DNA of 64,000 nt from Bythopirellula goksoeyrii. GTDB lineage: Bacteria > Planctomycetota > Planctomycetia > Pirellulales > Lacipirellulaceae. Below, one piece after another: positions 35,296 to 45,378 of this stretch. The first letter of the stretch is position 1. Each line of letters opens with the position of its first letter. The translations under genes were made by a program, and so were the position numbers. The notes below the pieces were generated by a model that worked only from the letters and a program-made list of their open reading frames with translations, was not told where the DNA came from and did not search any database. Where the stretch lies: NCBI RefSeq assembly GCF_008065115.1, contig NZ_CP042913.1, forward strand, positions 6,273,257 to 6,337,256, given 5' to 3'.

Positions 35296-38200
35296 TCAGC
35301 CAACGAGTGCCGCGAGTTCCCGGGCAAGTGCGTCGGAGTCGAATTCAGATGAAAACACCAAATCACTAGCTGTGAGTTTGGCGAAGGCCCGGTCGCGAGG
35401 CACTGACAAATCCAAATGCGCTGCACGATATGTCGCTCGTCCAGCAATTCTATCTATTGGAACTCGCTCCCTCTCTTTGTGGGCAACTTGTTGGGTAACC
35501 GGTGTGTCTGACCGCTGTCGTCCTTGAGGTCGAAAAAGTTCTCGAGAGAGATAGGGAAGTGATTCGGTCGACTCGATCTTACTCGGTTTGACCGGCTCCA
35601 CTTCATTCGGTAATGGGGTATCGACAATTTCCAACGAAGCCGTTTCTCCCACGCGGATGGTTACCGTAGCAACATCGGTATCCCCAACATGATTAGTAAT
35701 CGTGTAAGTGAAGGTCTCGATCCCTTCAAAACCTGCTGCCGGTGTGTAGGTAAGTCCAAGCCCCCCTGGATCGATTGCAATCGAACCCCCTTGGTCAGGC
35801 GAACTGATGTCGGTAATCGTGAGTCCAACGACGGAGGGGGGATGATAGGGAATGCTAAAAATAGCATCGCTGATAACCATCGTATCGATCACCGAATAAG
35901 GCGTAGCAAAGGGAAAGTAGCCACCCCAGTCGGGGTTCGCGTCGTTGGCCAGTACGTCAAGTTTTGTGGGACCAGAATCAACATCAATCTCGAATTCATC
36001 ATCCACCGCATCAGGATCATCTGGCGTGTTGGTCACGGTGAGTGTGACCGTAGCCTGCTGTTCGCCGCGGACTTCATCGAAAACCGCATAAGTGAAGGTC
36101 GCCGTGCCGAAGAAGTTTTCTGCAGGAGTGAAAACTAGCGACTCGCCATCTTCTGAAATCTCAACCGTGCCGACATCTTTGACTTGCGAAACAGGCGTCA
36201 ACTCCGCAACCATCGGTACTGCGAGGGTTAAAGAATTCATGGCGTAGATAGGACTGTCCCAGTACCTAACTCCAGCCGTGGGTTGCGTAACGGAGACAAT
36301 GCGAGGCGCCTCACCACCAATACCCAGTCGATCGTTGGCCCGCACGTCGAGTGTCACCTCGGGACTATCTTCTTCCACCGTGAACTGATCGTCTCGGGGA
36401 AGCGTCCCCAAATAAATCTCGGAGAGTTGCTCCGAGACATTATGTAGTCGGCTGATCTTGAGATAGTCATCTGAAAGGGTAATGAGCGACTGACCCACGC
36501 GCACACTCCGGCGTGCTTGATTTCCGTGGTATCGATACGATGTCGCGTCGCTCGTATGCTCCACGCTTCCTGCAATCTCAATCGCACCGCCACCTTGCTG
36601 GTCGACGTCGATCTCGAATGCCCAGATCGCCGAGTGGTTTTCGTAGCTTGTCCCTTCAAAGATGCCGTCTCCATCCCAATCAGCCGGCACCGATTCGCTC
36701 CAGCCGACAGGAATCGTAAGTACCTGATCCTCGGCAAAGTATGCCACCGCATGGTGGTCGCTCCATGCTTCGCTTAAATGCCACTCGGCACCTTCCATGG
36801 TTACTTGATCGACGAGCGTAGGATTGGTCATATCACCCACATAGAAAAGTGAGATCTGCAGCGGCCCCAGGCGACCCGTTATTTCGTCCGCATCGCGGCC
36901 GATACCGATCACATAATCTTCGCCGACGGGGTGCAAGTAGTCCGAGTAGCCGGGTATCTTTAAAGCACCGGTCACCGTGGGAGCGGTCGGATCGCTGAGA
37001 TCCACCGAGAACAGCGGATCGACCACCCGGAAGGTGGTCACGTAGGCTCGGTCATCCATGAAACGTACTGACTTGATCGTCTCGGTAGGGGCCAAATTTC
37101 GAATTTCTCCGACAACTTCCAGTTCCGTCCCCTCTTGTTCGAGAACGAACAAGTTATTGAATCGCTGTCGTTGCCGCGTGATCTCTCGGCCCCAGCGATC
37201 CAACACGGTTTCCATTCGAGTCTCGGTCGTAGCGATGCGCAGTCGCCCTTCGTGCTCATCGACCGAGAATTGATTGAGCAGCAGCCCGCCAACTTTGCCG
37301 GTGGCCGCCATGGTGGCGGTCCCCTCGTCATCGATTGTGAATTTGAAGATCGCCGTTTCCTCGTTCGAGTTTCGCATTACATAGAACGAGCTACCCGACA
37401 TGTACACTTCGCTAGCGCTGGAAGTGAATATTCCCGTGGAGCTATCCGGCCCTGCCTCACCGTCTGCCACATCAAACGTGACCAGCGACATCAAATCGTT
37501 GTCGACTGTGTCGATCGGCTTATGGATCTGCGTGGGATCGGTCAATAAACCCGAGGCGATGAGTTCGCCGGCAGCGTCGTAAGTCTCATAAGTCGGCAAC
37601 GCGGTTTCTAACAAGGTAGACCGCACCCGGGCTACATACTCGTCGAGAGTTTCATTGGTACGGTACTCGTAGGGATCCCCTTCCTCGGCCGGCACAGTGA
37701 CTGTGCTCTCCACAATCGGCAGTTCGACACCACTGATGGCTACATAAACTCGATCCCCCACAGCACGCGAATCAACGATGCGACCATCGATCTCGGTTCG
37801 CTCGACGATTGCCGGATTCGCACGGTCCGTAATATCTAGCACAGTAACAATCGAAGGGCTGACTTTGTTCCAACCGCGGGAGATGAGCGTCAGGCGGTCT
37901 CCCTGTAGATACATTTCGTGGTAGCGGTCTTCGAAAGCTGTGAATGACATCAGATCAGGATCTGTCGGGTCAGACACATCGACGATCACCAGCTTGCCGT
38001 GCGAGAAGGTGTAGACAAACTGGCCGTCGGTCTCGACGATGTCTGCCTCATCGACCCCTGCTTCTTGGGTGTTGGTCTCTGAGTGATCGCTTGAGGACGA
38101 AAGGAAATTCGTCGTTCTTATCACGTCACTCGTAGTATCGTATAAGGTGTAGCTATATTCGATCTGTCCGGTGTAATGCATCTGCGTCATGCCGAATTGA

Positions 38201-39693
38201 TTCTTATAGCGCTCGACGGCCTGATCGATGAGAAATTGTTCGAGTTCCCCCGGCAAGATAAACTTCGGCACGCCTGCATCAGCAACCTGTTCGGATACAA
38301 GCACGGTCACTTGTGCGGAATCAATGTGACCATTGGAGTCCTCTACCGTGTAGTTGAAAGTCTCCTCACCGGTGAAACCTGCCGCGGGAGTGTAGAGTAG
38401 CTTGCCGCCAGTTGAGATGGTTACTTGCCCTTCGTGAGTACCAACGCTGACTCCAATTATCGAAAGCGTTACGTCTGGCTTGGTGCCACTCCAGCCGATG
38501 CGCCGCTTAAGGGTGGGATCGTTTGCCAAGACATCGAGTTCCTGCGATGGGCTGCCAGGACTCACTGCAAACCAATTGTCGACAGCCAGAAATGTGTTCT
38601 GGATGCTCAAGGTCTCATAGCCGGTGACCACCTGATGGTCGAGCGATCCGTAGCGCAGGACGTACTCGAAGCTGATCGAACCAAGAAAACCCTCACTAGG
38701 TTGGTAGATCACCCGTTGTCCGTCGGCGCTGATTTGAAATGTGCCCCCTACTTCTGGTTGCGATACTTCCACGATCCGAGGTGTTTCGGGCGTGCTGGCC
38801 AGAATCACGTCTCGCTCTAACACATTCAAGACATGGGGACCCGTACCGACATCAAAATTCAGTCCGTCCTCGGAACGTGTTTGAATTGGTTTGATAACGT
38901 TGATGGACACGTGATAGGTCGCTGTTTCGCCCTCAGCATTCCGTACGGTATAGGTAAACCGATCGCTGCCCGTCGTGGCTGGTGGAGCCTGGTAGAGCAA
39001 GGATTTTCCGTCCTCGGCGATTTCCACCGTTCCACCAATACCCTCCTGGTCGGCGATTTCAATAATCTCGCCAGTGGCAAACGGACCATCGTTGGCCAAC
39101 ACTTTCAGCGTCTGAATCGGGCTGTCTTCGTAAAGCGTATAGTTGTCATCTCGGCTGAAATAATACGGGGGCCGATAGCCTTCTCCGGAGTCTTTCTCTC
39201 CCACCGTCACGTTCGCCTTGCCGAGTTTGCCATCGTTGTCCTCGACAATGTAGTAAAACGTATCGAACGTCACGCCTCCCTCGGGCGGTGTATAGATTAG
39301 CCGCTTCCCATCCTCGCTGATCGCGACCGTCGCCCCTTTGGCCGTCTCGCTCACCATCTTGATGTGCAGCCCAGTCGCGCCATCCGGCAGTGGATCGTTC
39401 GAGAGCACATCGATGCGGAGTTGCTGGGTACCTGTGCTCGCCTCGATGTAGTCGTCCTGGGCCTCGATCCCGGCCACACCAACCACCGAATCAGGATCTG
39501 CATCGGGGTCGGTGTGGACAAACCCTGCCCCGTCCATCAGATAGCGATCTTCGAGTCGCTCGACATGAAATCGCTGATCGGCCTTCCGAGGGGACCGCGC
39601 CCGGGCAGCACCCCCCCAACCCCGGCGGAGGAGAGACGAAAAGGAGGTTCCCAGCTGTTTGCGACTAACCATGCGAAAAAATTGCCTCTTCAC
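35296..39693 (-). CDS. Giant surface protein: Ig-like repeats fused to a Beta_propel domain
   Basis: A 1465-aa protein with a basic N-terminus and the LEPR-XLL-like motif RLEDRYLMDGAG (about residue 46), a hallmark of large planctomycete exported proteins. Residues about 75-490 hold four or more cadherin/Ig-like tandem units (VLANDP, GGTVEIAEDGKSLLYQAP, DRFTYTV). The centre carries the block TNTQEAGVDEADIVETDG that opens the Beta_propel family, with propeller strands to about 1080. Two or three more Ig-like units follow (DVRANDRLG, DVLANDANP). No anchor is evident at the C-terminus. A surface or extracellular adhesive/structural role is inferred. Confidence 0.85.
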   Translation of the reverse strand: MKRQFFRMVSRKQLGTSFSSLLRRGWGGAARARSPRKADQRFHVERLEDRYLMDGAGFVHTDPDADPDSVVGVAGIEAQDDYIEASTGTQQLRIDVLSNDPLPDGATGLHIKMVSETAKGATVAISEDGKRLIYTPPEGGVTFDTFYYIVEDNDGKLGKANVTVGEKDSGEGYRPPYYFSRDDNYTLYEDSPIQTLKVLANDGPFATGEIIEIADQEGIGGTVEIAEDGKSLLYQAPPATTGSDRFTYTVRNAEGETATYHVSINVIKPIQTRSEDGLNFDVGTGPHVLNVLERDVILASTPETPRIVEVSQPEVGGTFQISADGQRVIYQPSEGFLGSISFEYVLRYGSLDHQVVTGYETLSIQNTFLAVDNWFAVSPGSPSQELDVLANDPTLKRRIGWSGTKPDVTLSIIGVSVGTHEGQVTISTGGKLLYTPAAGFTGEETFNYTVEDSNGHIDSAQVTVLVSEQVADAGVPKFILPGELEQFLIDQAVERYKNQFGMTQMHYTGQIEYSYTLYDTTSDVIRTTNFLSSSSDHSETNTQEAGVDEADIVETDGQFVYTFSHGKLVIVDVSDPTDPDLMSFTAFEDRYHEMYLQGDRLTLISRGWNKVSPSIVTVLDITDRANPAIVERTEIDGRIVDSRAVGDRVYVAISGVELPIVESTVTVPAEEGDPYEYRTNETLDEYVARVRSTLLETALPTYETYDAAGELIASGLLTDPTQIHKPIDTVDNDLMSLVTFDVADGEAGPDSSTGIFTSSASEVYMSGSSFYVMRNSNEETAIFKFTIDDEGTATMAATGKVGGLLLNQFSVDEHEGRLRIATTETRMETVLDRWGREITRQRQRFNNLFVLEQEGTELEVVGEIRNLAPTETIKSVRFMDDRAYVTTFRVVDPLFSVDLSDPTAPTVTGALKIPGYSDYLHPVGEDYVIGIGRDADEITGRLGPLQISLFYVGDMTNPTLVDQVTMEGAEWHLSEAWSDHHAVAYFAEDQVLTIPVGWSESVPADWDGDGIFEGTSYENHSAIWAFEIDVDQQGGGAIEIAGSVEHTSDATSYRYHGNQARRSVRVGQSLITLSDDYLKISRLHNVSEQLSEIYLGTLPRDDQFTVEEDSPEVTLDVRANDRLGIGGEAPRIVSVTQPTAGVRYWDSPIYAMNSLTLAVPMVAELTPVSQVKDVGTVEISEDGESLVFTPAENFFGTATFTYAVFDEVRGEQQATVTLTVTNTPDDPDAVDDEFEIDVDSGPTKLDVLANDANPDWGGYFPFATPYSVIDTMVISDAIFSIPYHPPSVVGLTITDISSPDQGGSIAIDPGGLGLTYTPAAGFEGIETFTYTITNHVGDTDVATVTIRVGETASLEIVDTPLPNEVEPVKPSKIESTESLPYLSRELFRPQGRQRSDTPVTQQVAHKERERVPIDRIAGRATYRAAHLDLSVPRDRAFAKLTASDLVFSSEFDSDALARELAALVG

Positions 39694-40236
39694 TGTCCCG
39701 TCGAGACGGGGGAGAAAGAACGCTGGGCATTGTAACCCAGAAACCGGCGGAAAAGCCTATTCCAGCCGTACTCTAGAAGGCCGGAACTGGAGGGGCAATG
39801 TCACGCAAGAAATCCGCTAGCAACCAAAAATTGCGGAAATACCACCTTCGTAGGCCGTGAACAAGCCGTGCGCAGTTCCGACAGATCAGTTCTAGTACAG
39901 GCCGTGTGGCCATAAAGTGCGTTTCAGACCTGTGCTACTACTTGGCGCACTTCAATTCAAATTGGAGGTCGATGTAACCGCTCGAGCAACCTGTTTACCC
40001 TGGTGGGGGCTAGAATCGGGTGGAGTGATTAAGTTCGGGACGTTTGGTAGCAATCGACGAGTGGTGCGGTTATGCTAGATGGAAATCCCGAATTGCTTAT
40101 TGGAGCGAACATGGACTCACGCATTAGTTCCCACGAATAAGTACAGTTGGCAACCGAAGTATTTTTAGCTGTGAAATTTTCGTATGAGTACTTTCATCCA
40201 CTGGTGTTCTAGCGATTATATAGAAGAGCAAGCACG
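39694..40236. other. Divergent intergenic region, 543 bp, no gene recognised
   Basis: It separates two divergent exported-protein genes and must hold both promoters. The last 100 bp before 40237 are AT-rich, with a TATATA-like stretch near 40216. An inverted repeat AAGTGCG/CGCACTT (39915-39921 and 39946-39952, 24-nt gap) is weak. No coding sequence or RNA gene is supported. Confidence 0.5.
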
Positions 40237-41895
40237 ATGATATGCATTAGAACTCTTTGTATTGCACTCTTACTTTTTACCAATCTCTTAATAAGTGCCT
40301 ACGGCGACGCACTCCGAACTGTTGCAATCTCCGGCCAATCCGCAATCGATATTGGTGGGGGTGTAGTTTTCAATGGCTTTTCGGACCACGTCATAAACGA
40401 TAAAGGGCAATCTGCTTTCCGCGGATTTCTTGCAGGACGTGGAGTAATTGGGCTAACCAGCTCAGGCGTTTGGAGTGAAGGTCGAGGAACTCTAGCACTT
40501 GTAATACGACGAGGAGATTTTGCTCCGGGCACCGATCCGGGTTTTAAGTTCAGTGATTTCTTACAAATATCACTCAACAACGAAGGGCTAACTTCGATAT
40601 CCGGCACTATCACTGACATTGATGTGATAAGTAGCAACAACGACAATGGTATTTGGCTCCACAATGCAGCAACAAATCAACTTCATCTTGTCATTCGCTC
40701 TGGTAGTGTAGCTCCCGATACAGACTCAGGCGTGGTCTATTCTCGAGTTGGAGCTCCTGCTCTCAGCGACAATGGAGCAGTGGCCTTTGGTGGAACTCTA
40801 GAGGGTAATGGAATAGACAACAGCAACAATCGAGGTATCTGGAGTGGGGATATAGACGGAGGCCTGCACTTAGTCGCTCGTAAAGGAGATAGGACACCAA
40901 GCATCCACTTGGCAAATGAATTCGATGATTTTTCTGGCGTGGCCATAAATGCCAGTGGGCAAACCGCATTCATTGGGGAAATAGTAGATAACTTCAGTAC
41001 CCGTCGAGGTATATGGGCTACCAGGAATAATCAATTGCTGTCTGTAGCTGAACGAGGAATTCCTGCCCCAGGACTAGGGGATGAAACTACGTTCCGAACT
41101 GTAGCCGCAACTAGCTTCCCCAATGTAGCTATTAACAGCCTCGGAAATACTGCGTTCTTAGGAATACTGAGTGGAGCAACAATTAACTCCAACTCAAGCG
41201 ATGGTAACGCGTCGGGCATTTGGAGTGAATCGCAAGATTCCGGCCTTGAACTACTGGTTAGAGCAAACGACGCAGTTCCCGGAATGGAACTAGGCGTTGA
41301 ATTCGCAGGATTCGGCGACCCAGTTCTGAATGACGAAGGAAAACTGGCTTTTACTGCATTTCTACGCGGCACAAACGTAGATCCTCGACAAAGCTCGGCC
41401 AGCATTTGGAAAGGTGGTGGTGGAGACGACCTAACTCTTGTTGTTCGATCCGGAACCGCCGCTCCAGGGACCCAGGGTGATGCTAAGTTCATAGATTTCC
41501 ACGGCACGACTATCAACAAACGTGGCCAAGTTGCATTCGTTGGTCAAATCAGAGGTGATAGCCCCGATTCAATAGGCCAACTGGGGATCTGGGCGGAGAA
41601 TGAGAGCGGAGACTTGCAGCTCATCGCACTTACAGGTGCTATTCTGGATGTTAGTGATGGCACCGTTTCTGATTTCAGGACTGTCAGCAGCCTAAGTTTT
41701 ATAGGAAGCACTGGCAACGGCGATGGTCGCCCAAGTGCGTTCAACGATCTTGGTCAACTTGCCTTCACCGCCCGATTTACAGATGGAACTGAGGGTGCGT
41801 TCGTGTCAACTCTCGTAGCAATCCCCGAACCCTCGACGATGCTAATTGCCTTCGCAGCTTTCGGACCACTTCTCTGTCGCTCATACTGGCGATAA
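40237..41895 (+). CDS. PEP-CTERM protein with repeated beta-rich units (552 aa)
   Basis: Exported protein with a signal peptide (residues 1-23) and a C-terminal VAIPEPSTMLIAFAAFG tail ending in Arg, the PEP-CTERM anchor. The body consists of about seven related units of 65-75 residues with the order: aPGt-x-G-x-x-F, then a line such as DPVLNDEGKLAFTAFLRG, then GIWSE and LVVRSG. These resemble the repeats of proteins annotated as DUF7453 or choice-of-anchor types. The repeat could build a beta-propeller or solenoid. Codon use is less GC-rich than in neighbouring genes, which may hint at a different history. Confidence 0.78.
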   Translation: MICIRTLCIALLLFTNLLISAYGDALRTVAISGQSAIDIGGGVVFNGFSDHVINDKGQSAFRGFLAGRGVIGLTSSGVWSEGRGTLALVIRRGDFAPGTDPGFKFSDFLQISLNNEGLTSISGTITDIDVISSNNDNGIWLHNAATNQLHLVIRSGSVAPDTDSGVVYSRVGAPALSDNGAVAFGGTLEGNGIDNSNNRGIWSGDIDGGLHLVARKGDRTPSIHLANEFDDFSGVAINASGQTAFIGEIVDNFSTRRGIWATRNNQLLSVAERGIPAPGLGDETTFRTVAATSFPNVAINSLGNTAFLGILSGATINSNSSDGNASGIWSESQDSGLELLVRANDAVPGMELGVEFAGFGDPVLNDEGKLAFTAFLRGTNVDPRQSSASIWKGGGGDDLTLVVRSGTAAPGTQGDAKFIDFHGTTINKRGQVAFVGQIRGDSPDSIGQLGIWAENESGDLQLIALTGAILDVSDGTVSDFRTVSSLSFIGSTGNGDGRPSAFNDLGQLAFTARFTDGTEGAFVSTLVAIPEPSTMLIAFAAFGPLLCRSYWR

Positions 41896-42054
41896 AAGGG
41901 CATTAGAGGGGGCAATTCGGACAGGCACAATTCCAAGTGGGCCTGAGCGGACTTCTCTGTTTGAATTGCTGCAAGTGCTTGTAGGCTAGTGAGTTCTGTC
42001 TACTTGGCCAGGATTCTGGTTGTTGATTGTGACTGTCCTAGTGTTCCATCAAAA

Positions 42055-45054
42055 TCACTTGAGACGCCTAGCAGCGAGGCTTACGATACTTACCATCACT
42101 CCCAGCAGAAGATTGCTCGGCTCGGGCACTGCGGCAGAAGTGGCCGTGGATGCCGACACGCCGTAGTTAGTCTTCCAATCGGCAAGTAGGCCGACACTGG
42201 GGTCTCGTTGCCATTTGAGGAAATCCGCCGCATCCACATCGCCATCGGAGTCGAAGTCTCCTAGAGGTCCGCCATCGAACACACTTAGCGACAGAGAATT
42301 AGGCGTTTTTTCCATCTGCCAGAATAGTCCCGTGGGAAGACTGGGAAGAATAGATTGTAAGAACATCCCCGACAATCCACCTGAGGAATTTATGAGCGGA
42401 ATCGTTTCTCCCGCAGTCGGAACATAAGATTCCGCAAGCTCGACTTTCAGTAACCCCTCGAGCAGAGCAACACCTGCCACATCGATCGCCGCCCCGCTGA
42501 GGATCTCTGCAAGTGTCACGGTAAAGGACGCGGTGCTCGACTGTGTGAAATCGCCCGTGAACTGAAAGACTCCACCTGTCGTTTCCAAGTGTCCATCATT
42601 TTGGAACGCATCGATTTCTATCCGCAATGTAGAGTCGGCTTCCGCCCGCAGTGTCCCCTGCTGGTCAAAACTGCTGGCGAACAGAGTCAACGTATGGCCA
42701 TTCTCGGCCAGCAAGACGCCGTGATTAGCAAGCGGCACGCGCTCTGGCGGCAATTGATAAAAGTAGCTTCCACCCACATAGCCGCTACCACCGGCCGTGC
42801 GGATGACAATGTCGGGGCCGATCGTCAATCCAGCCGGCAAGCTCTGCTGGTCGGTTATCTCAATCATGTTGATGCGCGGATACAGGGGGTTGCTAGGAAA
42901 CCCGTTGATGTTGTTGAAACGGATTTCACCAAGACCGCTGAGGACTTGCTCACCTTGAAAGGCGATCCGCGAGTCATCAAACTGGTCTCCATTCCCTGAG
43001 CCAATGCTGATGGAAGTATCGTCCAGCGTGAGACCTTCGCGGACCGACATCCGCGTGTTGTCAATTACCATCGGCAACGCCAAGGTGACTCCTTGGCGAA
43101 AAGTCGCCCATTCGGTTGTTTCAAAGGAATAGCCGTAGGTGACTCGCAATTCGACTCCGGGGTCTCCTTCGATACGGCCGCCGCGAAAGACATCAGTACG
43201 TGAGTGTGAAATCCGCCACTCGACTCCTGCTGGGAGGTGGATCGTCTGGCCTACGTTATCGATCGGTCCAGTGAGAACTACTGTACCGGCGAGTGGCGAA
43301 ACACGTTCGATCACCGCGTGAGAGAAAATGTCGTCCGGTCGATTGCCAATCGTAAGCAGACCACCATCGACTATGAGCTGACCTGTGCCGGTCAGGGGGC
43401 CATCGACCGTCAGAGATGCATCCGTCGTGATGCGAATGTCGGCATTCAATTCCAGGTTGCGCACCGTGCCGCGCGGTTTCCCCAAGAGCCCCGTTGGGAC
43501 GCCAATGGTCAACTCACCGCCCCCGACGCTATTCACGGTTCCGTTAAACAACGTGCCGTCGATCAAAGTCCAGAACTCGCCTGGCTGCGAGCCCACCGTG
43601 ATCGTGCCGCCTTCGAGATCGAGTGAGCCATTATACACGCCGCGATCCAAACCGGTTCCGCCAATTGCCAGATAAGGCCCCAAAGTGGAACTGCCGGAAG
43701 CAAGCACCCGTGAATTCGTAATGCTTTGGCTCCCTGGCCCTGAAATCATGCCTCCCCGGTAGATGATGTTGGCATTGTTGACCGTTAGCGAACCTTGGTT
43801 GTTCAGCGTTGCAGTCAGTTCAAGCACGCCACCGTTGACCACTTGCATGGTGCCCAAATTGTTCCACGTGTTGCCTAGCGTGAGCTTTCCCCCATTGATT
43901 GCGGTTGCCATTGCGCGCGTAGTCACTTCCGTCGTGTTGGAAATGGTTCCAGCCGAGGCGACCACGTCGCCGGAAATGTCGTAGGTGCTGGTCGCGTCGC
44001 CACTACGACGCAGGAGTGACAGCGTGCCAGAGGAAGCACGGAGATCAACGCCTGCGGGCAACGTGACTAAACCGCCACTGGCCTCGATCCGAGCGGTGCC
44101 GGTCCCTTCTGAAACGAGCGTACCTGTTCCGCCGATTGCCGTTGCCGCATCGAGATACAGATAGGTGGTACCACCTTCAAAGCGGACGTTGGCTCCGTCG
44201 AGCGTCATGGTGTTGACAGCTTTCAGAACTCCGCCGGAGAGCAATTGCAGATCGCCGAGCAGTGTCACGCCGTCGAACTGCACGGGATTGTCGCGAGGTG
44301 AAGTTCCTTGGGGCACGATTGACAATGTCCCACCGGAACTAGTCTCCAACACGCCACCCACGATTTCTGTCCCGGAGAGCAATGACCATTCTCCCCCCGA
44401 GAAGCTGGTCGTTTGGCCAGCGTTATTCAGATTCGCTCCGTAGAGTTGAATCGTGCCGCCGAGATTCTCCACGGTTCCGAGGTCGGCAAGCGAAGTAATC
44501 GCAGCTCCTTGCACGCGAATCACTCCATCTGCATTCGCACGCAATACGCTACCTGTGCCAAAAGTTACGGGTGTTGCTCCGTCGATTCTGAGCACGCCAC
44601 CACTACGTGCTTCGAGCACCCCTTCATTAACGAAACCATGATTGGCAAGAATCGTGAACCCGCTGCTTGTCGAGCCTCCAGCGACAGCAGCGAACGTGCC
44701 TCGATTCACGGTTCCCTTCGAGGCATAGCTCGTTCCTCGCTCGCCAAGCACCGTGACACCAGGATCAATGGTCACACTGTTGGTTCCACAACATCCATAG
44801 GACCATCTGCCTGTGGGAGAATTAAGATAAACCTCACCGTTGCCGGTCAGGACGACCGTGCCCAGACCAGAACTAAGAGTTCCATACACATCGATCAGTC
44901 CATTGTCGAGCGTAACGGTTCCCCCGAGATTGCCAAACTCACCAGCAGGAACTTCTAACGTTCCGCTTATAGTCGTGTTGCTGATCGCGATATCACCAAG
45001 ACAAGGTTTGACCGTAAGCGCCACAAGAAGCAATATTGCTTTGAATCGCCGCAT
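42055..45054 (-). CDS. Secreted beta-solenoid (autotransporter-like) protein with dockerin and PEP-CTERM tail
   Basis: A 999-aa protein with a signal peptide (MRRFKAILLLVALTVKPCLG), then a long stretch of short Gly/Thr/Val-rich repeats (GGTLSIVPQG, GGVLELTATLNNQGSLTV, GGVFQFTGDFTQ) that read as a parallel beta-helix like autotransporter passenger domains. Near the end is a dockerin-like calcium loop, DFDSDGDVDAADFLKW, and a final VPEPSNLLLGV segment with basic end, the PEP-CTERM anchor. A surface matrix role is inferred. There is no autotransporter barrel. The ATG at 45054 is preferred over an in-frame start at 45081. Confidence 0.83.
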   Translation of the reverse strand: MRRFKAILLLVALTVKPCLGDIAISNTTISGTLEVPAGEFGNLGGTVTLDNGLIDVYGTLSSGLGTVVLTGNGEVYLNSPTGRWSYGCCGTNSVTIDPGVTVLGERGTSYASKGTVNRGTFAAVAGGSTSSGFTILANHGFVNEGVLEARSGGVLRIDGATPVTFGTGSVLRANADGVIRVQGAAITSLADLGTVENLGGTIQLYGANLNNAGQTTSFSGGEWSLLSGTEIVGGVLETSSGGTLSIVPQGTSPRDNPVQFDGVTLLGDLQLLSGGVLKAVNTMTLDGANVRFEGGTTYLYLDAATAIGGTGTLVSEGTGTARIEASGGLVTLPAGVDLRASSGTLSLLRRSGDATSTYDISGDVVASAGTISNTTEVTTRAMATAINGGKLTLGNTWNNLGTMQVVNGGVLELTATLNNQGSLTVNNANIIYRGGMISGPGSQSITNSRVLASGSSTLGPYLAIGGTGLDRGVYNGSLDLEGGTITVGSQPGEFWTLIDGTLFNGTVNSVGGGELTIGVPTGLLGKPRGTVRNLELNADIRITTDASLTVDGPLTGTGQLIVDGGLLTIGNRPDDIFSHAVIERVSPLAGTVVLTGPIDNVGQTIHLPAGVEWRISHSRTDVFRGGRIEGDPGVELRVTYGYSFETTEWATFRQGVTLALPMVIDNTRMSVREGLTLDDTSISIGSGNGDQFDDSRIAFQGEQVLSGLGEIRFNNINGFPSNPLYPRINMIEITDQQSLPAGLTIGPDIVIRTAGGSGYVGGSYFYQLPPERVPLANHGVLLAENGHTLTLFASSFDQQGTLRAEADSTLRIEIDAFQNDGHLETTGGVFQFTGDFTQSSTASFTVTLAEILSGAAIDVAGVALLEGLLKVELAESYVPTAGETIPLINSSGGLSGMFLQSILPSLPTGLFWQMEKTPNSLSLSVFDGGPLGDFDSDGDVDAADFLKWQRDPSVGLLADWKTNYGVSASTATSAAVPEPSNLLLGVMVSIVSLAARRLK

Positions 45055-45378
45055 AATAAGCTGACAAGACGTACGTAGCATTCGAACGAAAAACCAATAG
45101 GCAACAAGTTTGGTCAGCTCTCTGCCAACGAGGCGGGTACCCCCATGAGAGTCGGACCGCGACTCTTGACCATCCTATCTTACACCCTAGCTCGTTGCAA
45201 ATTCGCAGTTCGCCGAATCAATAAGTGCCTCGGGAAGTCCCATAGAGAGCAGCCTGGTAAAGTTCCAGGGTGCACATAGGCCTGCTGCAACTAACACAGC
45301 AGTTTAACCAATGACAGGCAAATGAACGGGCATGATTCTCTCAGAAAATCTCCATTGCAGAGTTTCCGTGTAAGCTCG
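45055..45378. other. Spacer upstream of the beta-solenoid gene
   Basis: About 324 bp containing the presumed promoter of the minus-strand solenoid gene. AGAGTCG-GACCG-CGACTCT (45148-45166) is a perfect 7-bp hairpin. No gene is supported here. Confidence 0.45.

Noticed and set aside
35689-39668. Several long open frames on the plus strand opposite the 1465-aa protein
   Set aside because: Antisense shadows of a repeat-rich gene; they lack start signals and protein-like composition.
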